DNA from: Streptomyces sp. CG 926
Lineage (GTDB): Bacteria; Actinomycetota; Actinomycetes; Streptomycetales; Streptomycetaceae
Assembly: GCF_003148825.1 (NCBI RefSeq)
Contig: NZ_QGGZ01000010.1
Coordinates: forward strand, 1 to 64,000
Length of the DNA: 64,000 nucleotides
Direction: 5' to 3'
Shown: positions 27,753-35,654 of the stretch, one piece after another
Position numbering within the stretch: the first letter of the stretch is position 1
How the letters are laid out: each line of letters begins with the position of its first letter
Position numbers and translations under genes: made by a program
Notes under the pieces: model-generated
The model's input: the letters and a program-made list of their open reading frames with translations, nothing else
Told to the model about the DNA's origin: nothing
The model's database searches: none

Positions 27753-27914
27753 TTTCTCCCATTTCATATGACGCGGAGATCTCCCCGGGCGCCGCGCCAT
27801 GCCCTCACCAGCTATGGCGGTTGAACGTGGAAACGCATGGTGCTCGATCCGAACCTGTCCGCTTGATTTCGACAGGCGATCGACTGGGGTCTTCCTGACG
27901 GAATACCGGAGTGC

Positions 27915-28211
27915 TCAGCGAATGCCCGGCCCGTCGCCGGCAGCGCCGTCCGACAGTCGCCAGGCGATGAGTTCGGGTGCGCGCTCCAGGGCGCGCAGAC
28001 ACGCGGCGCGAGCGGTGAGCATGGCCTCGGCTTCCGAGCCGGCGAGGGAGAAGAGAACCAGATCGACGCGATCGTCTCCCGCGGCCGCCGTTGCGGTCAC
28101 GTGCTCGATGCGGTCAGCAGGAGCAAAGTGGGCCGTAAGAAGGTCCCTGACATCGTTCGGGGCTATGAGTGATCCACAGGAGCCGATCAATTTGAATGTG
28201 ATCATATACAT
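27915..28211 (-). CDS. Small alpha/beta protein, unknown function
   Basis: The product is 98 residues beginning MYMITFKLIGSCGS. A second ATG two codons in is possible. Predicted order is strand, helix (APNDVRDLLTAHF), two strands (VTATAAAGDDRVDLVLFSLA), helix (EAEAMLTARAACLRALERA) and a final strand. This suggests a ferredoxin-like fold, with no signal peptide or membrane segment. It lies 48 bp after the small membrane-peptide gene on the same strand, in a run of small genes divergent from a TrmB/LuxR-type regulator. No family was recognised. Confidence 0.6.
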   Translation of the reverse strand: MYMITFKLIGSCGSLIAPNDVRDLLTAHFAPADRIEHVTATAAAGDDRVDLVLFSLAGSEAEAMLTARAACLRALERAPELIAWRLSDGAAGDGPGIR

Positions 28212-28259
28212 GGCGACTTCCGGCGGGTTTGCCTTTCTCGCTCTGTATCGAAAGCGAAG

Positions 28260-28499
28260 CTACGGGTGGGCGATACCGTCTCGCGGCGCGCTCCATCCGT
28301 AGCCATCGCCGGCCAGTACTTGGTGCGTGCTGCTCCACCCGAAACCATCGCCCGCAGTCGTGTGCCGCGTTTCCGAGAGGCCGAGAACGAACGCACCGGA
28401 TCCGATGGCGGCGAGGAGTGCGGCGGGCACGAACAGGCGTGCGGCGACGTAGGACATGAAGAACTCAACCCCAATAGGCGTGCTGGTCGACGGATTCAT
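28260..28499 (-). CDS. Small membrane or secreted peptide with repeated GDG-aromatic-GW motif
   Basis: The product is 79 residues from ATG 28499, preceded by GGGGGAG at ideal spacing. Residues about 15-42 form one hydrophobic segment (ARLFVPAALLAAIGSGAFVL) that could be a signal sequence or anchor. The C-terminal part carries two copies of a short motif, AGDGFGWSST and AGDGYGWSAP, 16 residues apart. A short precursor with a repeated aromatic motif after a hydrophobic leader suggests a processed signalling or modified peptide, but no maturation enzyme is adjacent. Its neighbours are two small genes and a divergent TrmB/LuxR-type regulator. The function is unknown. Confidence 0.62.
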   Translation of the reverse strand: MNPSTSTPIGVEFFMSYVAARLFVPAALLAAIGSGAFVLGLSETRHTTAGDGFGWSSTHQVLAGDGYGWSAPRDGIAHP

Positions 28500-28581
28500 C
28501 TCATCTCCCCCGTTCAGGGAGATGCCGTGTGCGATGGAGCAAGCCTGTCCGCGCCGTGAGCCGGTGTCACTAGCATGCGAG

Positions 28582-28612
28582 TGGCGTCAAGGCGCCTGGC
28601 GCCTTGACGCCA
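28582..28612 (-). terminator. Perfect 14-bp-stem hairpin
   Basis: TGGCGTCAAGGCGC-CTG-GCGCCTTGACGCCA is a perfect 14-bp stem with a 3-base loop. It contains the stop codon of the minus-strand 91-codon frame (28587-28862), so it could act as its terminator or separate it from the two small genes downstream. Confidence 0.6.
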
Positions 28613-28862
28613 CCTGGGTGTCCGTCCGCAGCCGGACCACGCCGGGCTCGAGCGCCAGGAGCGGAAGCAGTCGCTGGACGAAGCGGCAGGCGCCAGGAGA
28701 TACGTGGGCGGGTCGAGCAGTTCGCGGTACGGCGTCGGTGCGGCAGCACCCGGCCACCTGTACTTGTACGCCCCGCTCCCCCGAACAGTGGGTATGCGTC
28801 GCAAATCGGTCGATCCGCCAACCCGCGATTTTCTCCACCCACACCACCTCAGCCCGCAACAC
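28587..28862 (-). CDS. Possible small protein divergent from the TrmB/LuxR-type regulator
   Basis: The frame has 91 codons from GTG 28862 (or the following TTG), with a weak AAAAGG upstream. The translation (VVWVEKIAGWRIDRFATHTH and later FVQRLLPLLALEPGVVRLRT) looks protein-like, with GC bias at third positions somewhat below the neighbours. It contains five cysteines, including an adjacent Cys-Cys pair, and no signal peptide. It starts 81 bp from the divergent regulator gene and ends in a perfect hairpin, which favours it being real. No family was recognised, and it could be a chance open frame. Confidence 0.4.
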   Translation of the reverse strand: MLRAEVVWVEKIAGWRIDRFATHTHCSGERGVQVQVAGCCRTDAVPRTARPAHVSPGACRFVQRLLPLLALEPGVVRLRTDTQVASRRQAP

Positions 28863-28943
28863 TCCACCTTTTCAGGAAAAACTTCCTCCGGAAATTGCCC
28901 GCACCATCCTTTAGGATCAAGGCTTCATATCGGGGGGGATCTC
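28863..28943. promoter_or_regulatory. Divergent promoter region with nested inverted repeats
   Basis: This A/T-rich 81-bp gap lies between the regulator and the divergent small genes. It contains AGGAA-AAAC-TTCCT (28874-28887) and ATCCT-TT-AGGAT (28906-28917), both perfect inverted repeats. They are candidate binding sites for the adjacent regulator. Confidence 0.5.
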
Positions 28944-29918
28944 ATGTTGCAGTGGCTGGGCCTGTCTGCCCACGCAGAAGCTGTTTATCGGGCGATGCTC
29001 GAGCGACCCGACCACGGGGTGGCCGCCCTCGTCACGGACACCGGACTGGACGAGCAGGCGACACGGAACGCCCTCGACGAACTCGCCCGCCTCGCCCTAC
29101 TCAAACCGTCGGGCCAGACGGGGGACGGCCTCCGCCCGGTCAGCCCCGAAGTCGGACTCGCCACCCTGCTGGCCTCCGCCGAGGCGGAGATCGCTGAACG
29201 CCAAGCACAGGTGGAAAGCGCCCGAGCGGAGATAGCAGCCATCGCCGCCGCCCACCTCGGCACGAGACTGTCCGACAGCGCCACCCGGCTCGAAGGCCTC
29301 GACGCGATCCGCACAAGACTGGAACAACTCCAGCGGACCACCCACTTCGAATGCCTGTCACTGAACCCCGGCGGTGCCCACCGCCCGGACGCCCGCAGCG
29401 CCGCCACTCCGCTCAACGAAGAGGCCCTGCGCCGCGGAGTCGTCATCCGAGCCGTGTGCCGCGACAGCTTCCGCAACGACCCCGACACTCTCGCGTACGC
29501 CCGATGGCTGACGGAGCGCGGTGGTCAGATGCGCACCATACCCACCGTGCCCATACAAATGATCATCATTGACCGCCGTGTCTCCATCATTCCCGTCGAT
29601 CCGGAGAACCCCCGCGCGGGCGCACTCGAAATCCTCAGCCCGGGCATCGTCACCGCCCTCTGTGCACTGTTCGAGCAGTGCTGGTCCGCAGGTACACCCT
29701 TCGGGGCGCCTCCTCACCCCGACTCCAACGGCTGCACCCCCACAGAACGAGCGCTCCTGTCCCTCGCCGCCGCGGGTGACACGGACGAAGCCGCGGCCCG
29801 CACGCTCTCCGTCTCCCCCCGCACCGTCAGCCGCATGATGTCCAACCTGATGGAGAGACTCGAGGCGGTCAGCAGATTCCAGGCAGGGGTGAACGCCACA
29901 AAGCGCGGATGGCTGTAG
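28944..29918 (+). CDS. TrmB/LuxR-type transcriptional regulator
   Basis: The product is 324 residues from ATG 28944. An N-terminal TrmB-like winged helix (residues about 1-65: LQWLGLSAHAEAVYRAMLE, then EQATRNALDELARLALLKPS) is followed by a coiled-coil helix (about 85-115) and a phospholipase-D-like effector region (SIIPVDPENPRAGALEILSP). A C-terminal LuxR-type helix-turn-helix lies at about 265-310 (LTPTERALLSLAAAG-like TPTERALLSLAAAGDTDEAA, then LSVSPRTVSRMMSNLMERL). There is no receiver or PAS domain. This architecture is common and poorly characterised in Streptomyces. It is divergent from a run of small genes and close to the Rhs island. The ligand is unknown. Confidence 0.88.
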   Translation: MLQWLGLSAHAEAVYRAMLERPDHGVAALVTDTGLDEQATRNALDELARLALLKPSGQTGDGLRPVSPEVGLATLLASAEAEIAERQAQVESARAEIAAIAAAHLGTRLSDSATRLEGLDAIRTRLEQLQRTTHFECLSLNPGGAHRPDARSAATPLNEEALRRGVVIRAVCRDSFRNDPDTLAYARWLTERGGQMRTIPTVPIQMIIIDRRVSIIPVDPENPRAGALEILSPGIVTALCALFEQCWSAGTPFGAPPHPDSNGCTPTERALLSLAAAGDTDEAAARTLSVSPRTVSRMMSNLMERLEAVSRFQAGVNATKRGWL

Positions 29919-30120
29919 CGCCGATAGCACGGCGCGGCGGCAGCGGGATGTCGTTCGCCCGGTCAAGCCCTGTCATGCGGCGGATGGGTGTGGCGGCTCT
30001 CGGGGGGGCGGCGGATGACGTCTGGCCACTGCGGCTGCTCCCGTACTCAAGGCCGGGCTTCTCCTATCGGTGGCATGCCGTGAGGTGTTGCGAGAGTCAG
30101 GGACGGGGTCAGCTGAGGGC

Positions 30121-30812
30121 AGGCTTGCTGTCACGTCTCAGTGATCGAGGCCTCGGTGAGCGCTGGGCTCGCGCACGCCAGGACTGGGAGAGCGGCATCG
30201 GTGACCGTGCTCTGCAGGAGCGGCGGTCCACCGGGGAGAAGCTCGTGGACCGTTTGAATCAGGAGCTTGACAGGCAGCCGGAGATCCGTCGGCGTGCCTG
30301 TGCCCTGGCCGCGAGGAAGGAGGCGGCTGACACCGAGCGTCTGCAGGAGCAGATCGGCGCTGCTGAGACCGCGGAGACGGCTGCGTCCGACGCTGCTGCG
30401 GAGGCCGGTGTGCTTCACCGGCCCGTGAGGCGCACCAAACTGCTCTCGCTGCCTGGGAGAAGTTCCTTCCGGCTGCCGAACCCCTCACCGTCGTCTGCAT
30501 CAGTGAGAGGGAACGGGAGCTCGAGGAAACGAAAGTGACCTCGCAGCAGACCCGGGAGGCCGAGCTAAGCTGTTGCTTGCAGGAGGCGGCTATCGGCCGG
30601 AACGCGGACGAGGCTGCGAGCGACGCCATGCTGCTGGCCCAGACCGCGACCGCGCTCGGCCGCAGGCCGCTATGACATCGCCAGCATACCCGGAGCCCGC
30701 ACCGCCACCGGGGAACGCTACGCCGTAGCCGGCTTCCGCCAGCTCATCGAGGAACGCGCCCACGCCGACAGGGACAACGCCGACTTCACCGCTGGCCGGC
30801 TTCCCCGCACCT
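30121..30812 (+). pseudogene. Frameshifted coiled-coil protein gene
   Basis: Three plus-strand segments in different frames read as one charged helical protein: LLSRLSDRGLGERWARARQD to RKEAADTERLQEQIGAAETA, then KFLPAAEPLTVVCISEREREL to EEAAIGRNADEAASDAML-like helix, then YDIASIPGARTATGERYAVA to a stop near 30812. At least two frameshifts (near 30450 and 30670) separate them. The composition is Glu/Arg/Ala heptad-like. A related style of protein is also decayed at 33700-34173. It was probably a mobile-element-associated gene, and the family was not identified. Confidence 0.5.
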
Positions 30813-31052
30813 GACGCGCCACACCCCAGGACCGCGGACGGCCGGGACCGCCGCGACGAAGCACGGCAGCGGAGGCATCGGCCGGGTGGAGCTGCGGCTC
30901 GCGGTCTTGCTCTCGCCGGACCGCGCGCGTTCCTTGTTCACGGTGCGGGAGGCCATCTCCTTCGCGCAGGATTCCGACATCCCGCGCTGTTCATCGGATT
31001 CCTTGATGTGTTCGTACCGGCGCTCGTGCTTGGCGCTGGATCCCCTGGGCAT
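30786..31052 (-). pseudogene. Truncated plasmid-stabilisation-like protein
   Basis: ATG 31052 follows GGAAGGA and opens MPRGSSAKHERRYEHIKESD, then EMASRTVNKERARSGESKTA. This is the conserved N-terminus of a small actinobacterial family annotated as plasmid stabilisation protein. The usual C-terminal part with a helix-extension-helix motif is missing, and after residue about 58 the frame runs into unrelated sequence. Its 3' end overlaps the end of the coiled-coil pseudogene on the other strand, so the truncation point is probably a recombination junction. Confidence 0.6.
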
Positions 31053-31178
31053 GACAATTCCTTCCATCGACGGAGTCTCGTCAGGGCATCGTGTATGCCT
31101 GACAACGCGTCCTCATCTGCTGTCGATCTGCGGGCCGTCTCCTGCCACAGCCGCGCAAGCTCCGTTTGACCGCCGGCC

Positions 31179-31930
31179 TCACCGGGCGGGAACACGGTTC
31201 GTGCTTCGGGTCGGAATCCGCACGCTCATGCCGCCGCGGGGGCGGGTCGGGACCCGGGTGACGGGGATGCGCAGGTCCTGGTCCGGGAAGTCGAGCTCCA
31301 GGTCGGCCAGGGTCGCTGCCAGGGTGGCCAGCAGGTGGACGGTGATGTCCTCGCCAGGGCAGCGGTGCCCGGTACGGGCGGCTGCGCCACCCTGGGCGAT
31401 GAGCTCGCCGGGGCCGGGCTCCCGGCCGAGGAAACGCCGCGGGTCGAAGCGGTGCGGCTCGGGCCACTGGTCGGGGTCGCGGTGGTGGCCAGGGACGTCG
31501 AGGAGCACCAGCGTGCCCTCGGGCACGTCCTGCTCGCCGAAACGCAGGTCGCGGGCGGCGAGGCCCCCCACGAACGGCACGAACGGGTAGCAGCGCCGCA
31601 CCTCATGCGCGAAGGCGCGGGGGCGTACGCACCGTCGCCCTCGCGGAGTTCCTCACGGACGGCGGGGAAGCGGTGGAGTGCGTGGGCGGCGAAGGTGGTG
31701 AACCAGGTGATGGCCACGGTGGGGCGCAGGATGTTGAGCAGCTCGACGGCGGCGGTGTGGAGGTCGAGCAGGCTGCCGTCGGCGTCCCGGTGTGCGGCCA
31801 CGGCCTCCAGCACGGTGGGCTCCTTGCCGGGGCGGGAGTTCACCGTGCCCGCGCGCGCGTCGGCGATTGCCTGGGCGAGTTCGTGTTCTTGACGGCTGCG
31901 GGCCCGGCGAGCTTTCCAGTGGCGGGCGAG
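31179..31930 (-). pseudogene. CYP152-type cytochrome P450 remnant (N-terminus lost, frameshifted)
   Basis: The minus strand reads AVELLNILRPTVAITWFTTF (the I-helix with the Arg-Pro pair of peroxygenase P450s in place of the usual acid-Thr pair), then FPAVREELREGDGAYAPAPS. After a frameshift near 31600-31615 it reads RRCYPFVPFVGGLAARDLRF, HRFDPRRFLGREPGPGELIA and the heme-ligand region TGHRCPGEDITVHLL. These match CYP152 fatty-acid peroxygenases. About 130 N-terminal residues are absent. At the upstream edge the frame runs into a DNA-ligase fragment. The gene is non-functional as it stands. Confidence 0.72.
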
Positions 31931-32110
31931 GTGCTCGGCGACCCGCCGGGCGGCGTTCGGGCGCAGCGGTACGGTGCGGCCGACCGCGCGCAGCCGGCCG
32001 TCGATGTCGTGGCGACCGAGGACGAGGAGCTGGGGCGGGTCAGGGTGCCGGTGATCGCGCCGACGATCGTCTCCGTGGTGTCCCTGCGGCGGATCTTGCT
32101 CACGCTACGG
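31925..32110 (-). pseudogene. ATP-dependent DNA ligase fragment fused to the P450 remnant
   Basis: The minus strand reads KIRRRDTTETIVGAITGTLT, shifts frame, then GRLRAVGRTVPLRPNAARRV and AEHLAR. This is typical of the OB-fold region of actinobacterial ATP-dependent DNA ligases of the LigC/LigD kind. The fragment is about 60 residues long and runs into the P450 remnant near 31925. It has its own internal frameshift near 32035. Confidence 0.5.
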
Positions 32111-32543
32111 CGTCGAGGAGAAACCGGATACTCGGCGGGCAGGTCGGCCGACGCCGTCCGGGCCGCGATCACCTCCCACACCGCCCTCCTGCAGCCACTT
32201 CTCGACGAGCCCACCCGCAATACGGATCCGCACGCTGCCTGCACCCTGGCCCCCGACGCCGACGCCGGCGCCGACCGCGACTGCACTTTCCGTGCCGCCT
32301 TCCGTACCACGCAGGCCGCTGGGGACTGGGGTGCTGGCGTTGGCTTGTTCGGTCGACTACGTTGCGAGGATGACTACCGGGACGGCATTGCGCCACACAC
32401 GGATTGGCGACCCGGTGCTCTCCTGAGCGCCGAACAGGCCCGTAAGGGGCCGCTGTTCGATCGAGGGTCCTGTGCTACTGCGCGGGCCCCGCCTCCGTCG
32501 TGTTGATCACAGGTTCCGCACATCAACCACGACAGGAGAATTC
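32111..32543. other. Intergenic region before the dienelactone hydrolase-like gene
   Basis: Nothing was recognised in the left part. The last 25 bases contain the ribosome binding site (ACAGGAG) of the next gene. Its promoter should lie in this region, but no clear -35/-10 pair was identified. Confidence 0.4.
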
Positions 32544-33278
32544 ATGCCCATCAAGACGCTGCAGATTCCCACCGCGGACGGTCAGGCCGACGCATTCGCC
32601 GCGTTCCCCGACCAAGGCGCGCCGCACCCGGGGGTACTGATGTACGCGGACGGCTTCGGCATCCGGCCGGTGCTGCGCGAGATGGCCCAGGAACTGGCCG
32701 GGCACGGGTACTACGTACTCGTCCCGAACCCCTTCCACCGGCACGGCCCGGCACCGGTGTTCGATCTTCCCGAGTACATCGGGGAAGAGGACCGGCACGC
32801 GGTCTTCGGCCGGGTGATGCCCTTGATCGAGGCTCACACCGCCGAACGTGTTCTGAGCGACGCCGACGCCTACCTCAGGTTCCTCACCGACCAGCCCGAA
32901 GTCGGCGCGGGTCCGGTCGGGGTGACGGGCTACTGCATAGGCGGCCTCTGGGCGATGCGCACCGCGGCGGCCTACCCCGGCCAGGTGGCCGCCGTCGCCG
33001 CGTTCCACGGCCCCGTAGGTGCCGACGGACCCGACCTCTTCGCCAAGATCACCGCCGAGGTCCACCTCGGCCATGCGGAAGGCGACATCACACCGGAGGC
33101 CCTCGGCGAGCTCAACCGGGCCCTGGATGCCGCGGGGGTCGGCCACATCTCCGAGATCTACCCCGGCACCGTCCACGGCTTCACCATGTCCGACACCGAC
33201 GCTTTCAGCGCCTCCGGACTGAAGCGCCACTGGGAACACCTGCTCCCCCTCCTGAACCGCGCCCTGGCCGGCGGCTGA
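32544..33278 (+). CDS. Dienelactone hydrolase-family protein
   Basis: The product is 244 residues from ATG 32544 with AGGAGA upstream. It has the alpha/beta-hydrolase fold with a cysteine nucleophile in GVTGYCIGG (Cys131), the acid in the LGHAEGDIT segment, and the histidine in TVHGF near residue 215. That is the Cys-Asp-His triad of dienelactone hydrolases, which open lactone rings in chlorocatechol and related catabolism. Many family members act on other small esters. No signal peptide is present, so it is cytosolic. It is an intact gene flanked on both sides by pseudogenes. The substrate is unknown. Confidence 0.92.
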   Translation: MPIKTLQIPTADGQADAFAAFPDQGAPHPGVLMYADGFGIRPVLREMAQELAGHGYYVLVPNPFHRHGPAPVFDLPEYIGEEDRHAVFGRVMPLIEAHTAERVLSDADAYLRFLTDQPEVGAGPVGVTGYCIGGLWAMRTAAAYPGQVAAVAAFHGPVGADGPDLFAKITAEVHLGHAEGDITPEALGELNRALDAAGVGHISEIYPGTVHGFTMSDTDAFSASGLKRHWEHLLPLLNRALAGG

Positions 33279-33699
33279 GGCTCCGGCTCCCGAAGACCTG
33301 CTTCAAGGACGGCGGTAGCCGCACAGACCAGCTCGAAATCGGGTTCACCGACATCGACTGCACCGACGCGTCGTTCCAAGGGTGGGGTCGGCCCGGTGGT
33401 ACTGCCCTCAACGGGTAGGCACCGGGCCGACCCGCGCGCGCTATTGCGGTGCGGGCCCCGGCGGATGTCCAGAAGGGCCACCAGCTCCGTCCCACCGTCT
33501 GTCGTCCGGCCTCCGGCAAGGCAGCCGGTGTCACCGGGACCGGGCGAGCGGCGGGCCGGGTGGCGGGATCGGCGAAGTCCTGGAACTCCACTGCCTCCAG
33601 CCCGGCCTGCGGGCCGCCGCCATGATCGGCCAAGGCCTTACGGGAGGCGGGATCGTGGTGGCCTGCGGCAAGACCCTCGCCGTGCCGGCAGGAGCAGTC
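33279..33699. other. Intergenic region, no gene recognised
   Basis: No protein-like frame could be supported. Short stretches (for example LRAAAMIGQGLTGGGIVVAC on the plus strand near 33610) may be decayed 5' parts of the pseudogene to the right. Confidence 0.35.
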
Positions 33700-34173
33700 G
33701 GGTAATCGAAAAGCCAGGTCAGCCATCTGCTGGGCGGGCGTATCCCACCCCGGCACTTTGTCATCGCGCTCATCGCCGCAACCGTGCCGGACCGGCTCCG
33801 CGAGCGCCGAGGGGCCGACGTCCTCCAGCTCTTACGCGACGCCGAGCATCGGCCCCGCACTTCAGCCCCCGCGGTGCCGACACAGACCCCGGCACCGTCA
33901 CCCTCGCGCAGACGCGGGCCGATCAGATGCAGATGTACGAGCGGCTCACACGTGCGCTGGAACAGAAAGACGAGCTGCGGCAGGCGGCGGAGAACTCGGC
34001 CCGCTGATCTCGGTACTGCTGGGCAAGGTCAACCGGCTCGACGACCCGGTACGCGTCCTGTCCGGGGAGCGCGACCGGCTCGCCGGTCAAGTGGCGGGTG
34101 GAGCGGTCGAAGCCGCCGAAATGCGGTTGCCACGGGCCGAGCAGCAGAAGGCCAAGGCGGAGTCGGAGCTGAT
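33700..34173 (+). pseudogene. HTH/coiled-coil protein pseudogene
   Basis: Segments in three frames join into one protein: SQVSHLLGGRIPPRHFVIAL (helix-turn-helix) to DRLRERRGADVLQLLRDAEH, then TVTLAQTRADQMQMYERLTR to KDELRQAAENSAR, then ISVLLGKVNRLDDPVRVLSG to RAEQQKAKAESEL. At least two frameshifts (near 33870 and 34005) and a missing N-terminus make it non-functional. The pattern of an XRE-like domain followed by a long coiled coil is a Streptomyces family of unknown function. Dispersed repeat copy B starts directly at its end. Confidence 0.6.
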
Positions 34174-34326
34174 TCCTTCCGGAGGAGGTGCCGGCAGGCA
34201 TGCGCGTTGCGGGCCGTGCGGATCGTGTCGGCCTCGGGCCGGACCGGGCGGCCTGGCGGCGCAGGGCGGTCGTGATGAGCAGCTCGGTTGTCCCGCGCCG
34301 GTCGGTACGTCGACAGAGGGTGAGCC
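34174..34326. repeat. Dispersed repeat, copy B
   Basis: Gap-free 153-bp partner of 16531-16683. It starts directly where the coiled-coil pseudogene ends and ends GAGGGTGAGCC like the other copy. On the minus strand it reads ARNAHACRHLLRKES, differing by conservative changes from copy A. Confidence 0.6.
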
Positions 34327-34789
34327 GGGCTCGGGCGGTCAACACGGTGATCGTGGTGGGGTCTTCTCCTGGGGCGGCGGTGTCGCCGCAGACGTGCGCC
34401 GCCGTTCACCCCTAGAACTGATTGTCGTACCATCCCCTCCCCGGGCGAACCGGGGGGACTATTCGCGCGGCATAGATGGATGGGCGATTTTCGGCCGACT
34501 TCAGCCGGATCGAACCTTCCGCGAATGAACGGGAATGACAGATTTCTCTTATTGACTGACCATACGCAGGGCATGTCCCGCATCATGCGCCCCACGGGTT
34601 TGCCGGCTCTTCACGCGTCGCGCGGCCGAAGAGAGCCCACGCGGAAAAAAGTAGACGACATTGCATCCTTGCACCTGCCGGCCGGATATTCCCATCCTTT
34701 TTTCTGCCATTTCTGCAAGATCTCTCCTTAGTCTCTTGATTGCGCCGGAGTAGTCACTTCCGGTGAAACCTATCTCCTCGGAGGAAAAG
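34327..34789. other. AT-richer upstream region of a secreted-protein gene
   Basis: No gene is supported. The stretch 34440-34760 is clearly less GC-rich than its surroundings and probably contains the promoter of the secreted-protein gene. Its ribosome binding site GAGGAAAAG precedes the ATG. Confidence 0.4.
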
Positions 34790-35071
34790 ATGAAGGGATC
34801 CCTGCGCGCCCGCATCGCGAGCATCGCGGTCGGCGCTCTCGCCCTCGGCGGCTTCGCCGTCGTCTCGGCCCCGGCCGCCCAGGCGGCGCCGAGCGACTGC
34901 ACCAGCTATCTGGCCGCCTTCGGCTTCTCCAGCACCGACATCAACCTCGCCTGCACGATCGGCGGCTCCGGCCTGCCGGCCGACTCGGCCCTGTGTCGGC
35001 TTGTACTGACGAGCGTCTCGGCCGTCCCGCCGGCGCTGGCACAGACGGCGTGCTCGCTCGCCAAGGTGTGA
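34790..35071 (+). CDS. Small secreted protein with four cysteines
   Basis: The product is 93 residues from ATG 34790 (GAGGAAAAG upstream). Residues 1-32 are a Sec signal peptide (RARIASIAVGALALGGFAVV, cleavage after AAQA). The mature part of about 60 residues has cysteines in SDCTSY, LACTIG, ALCRLV and TACSLA, which could form two disulfides. It is mostly hydrophobic and helical. It is a single gene followed by a strong terminator at 35110-35146, which suggests high expression. The family was not recognised, and a small extracellular or surface-active role is possible. Confidence 0.82.
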   Translation: MKGSLRARIASIAVGALALGGFAVVSAPAAQAAPSDCTSYLAAFGFSSTDINLACTIGGSGLPADSALCRLVLTSVSAVPPALAQTACSLAKV

Positions 35072-35109
35072 CCCGTGCCTGACCGCTAGCCGGTCCGTCA
35101 CGAACCCGG

Positions 35110-35146
35110 CGCTCCGGGAAGACGCCCGAAACGTCTTCCCGGAGCG
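35110..35146 (+). terminator. Strong hairpin terminator
   Basis: CGCTCCGGGAAGACG (35110-35124) and CGTCTTCCCGGAGCG (35132-35146) form a perfect 15-bp stem with a 7-base loop, 38 bp after the secreted-protein stop. Confidence 0.85.
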
Positions 35147-35654
35147 TCGTTCGATGCTGCCTTTCGACGGTCTTATCCGCAAACTTCCTGCGGCCGCGTC
35201 CCGAACCGCATTACGATGGCCTGTTGGCGTCGGCCAGGTCCGGTGAACCGCTGTCGACCGGGTGTCCGCCCTCGGCCGTGCTCGGCGTCATCGGGCGGGG
35301 CGTCGCAGGAGCCGCCGCCCCACTTGACCCTGGGTTCCCGGCTTCACGAACCAGCCGAATCCATGGCCCGTCACAACCACCCTGCTCCTGCTCTCGCCGG
35401 ACCGATCCGTCCGAAGGAGAGGCGGTTCTCTCCTGTCGTGAGGCGGGCCGATCGCCTCCCTCCGGTGTGCGCGGGACCGTGGTCCGCGCGCGGTTCCGCC
35501 CGAGGTCGTAGCCGGCCGGCGCGATCAGGTCGCTGGGTCGGTTCGCGTCCCTGGCTTCAGGTCTCCGCCTACGCTGCAGGAGTGGTGGGTCGTGCCGGGG
35601 CGCGGCTGCCGGCTGATCTCGCCGACGTCACCGGACCGACCGGCGCCTCGCGAA
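35147..35654. other. Intergenic region, nothing recognised
   Basis: Open frames crossing this region have no protein-like composition on either strand, and no repeat or hairpin of note was found. Confidence 0.35.
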
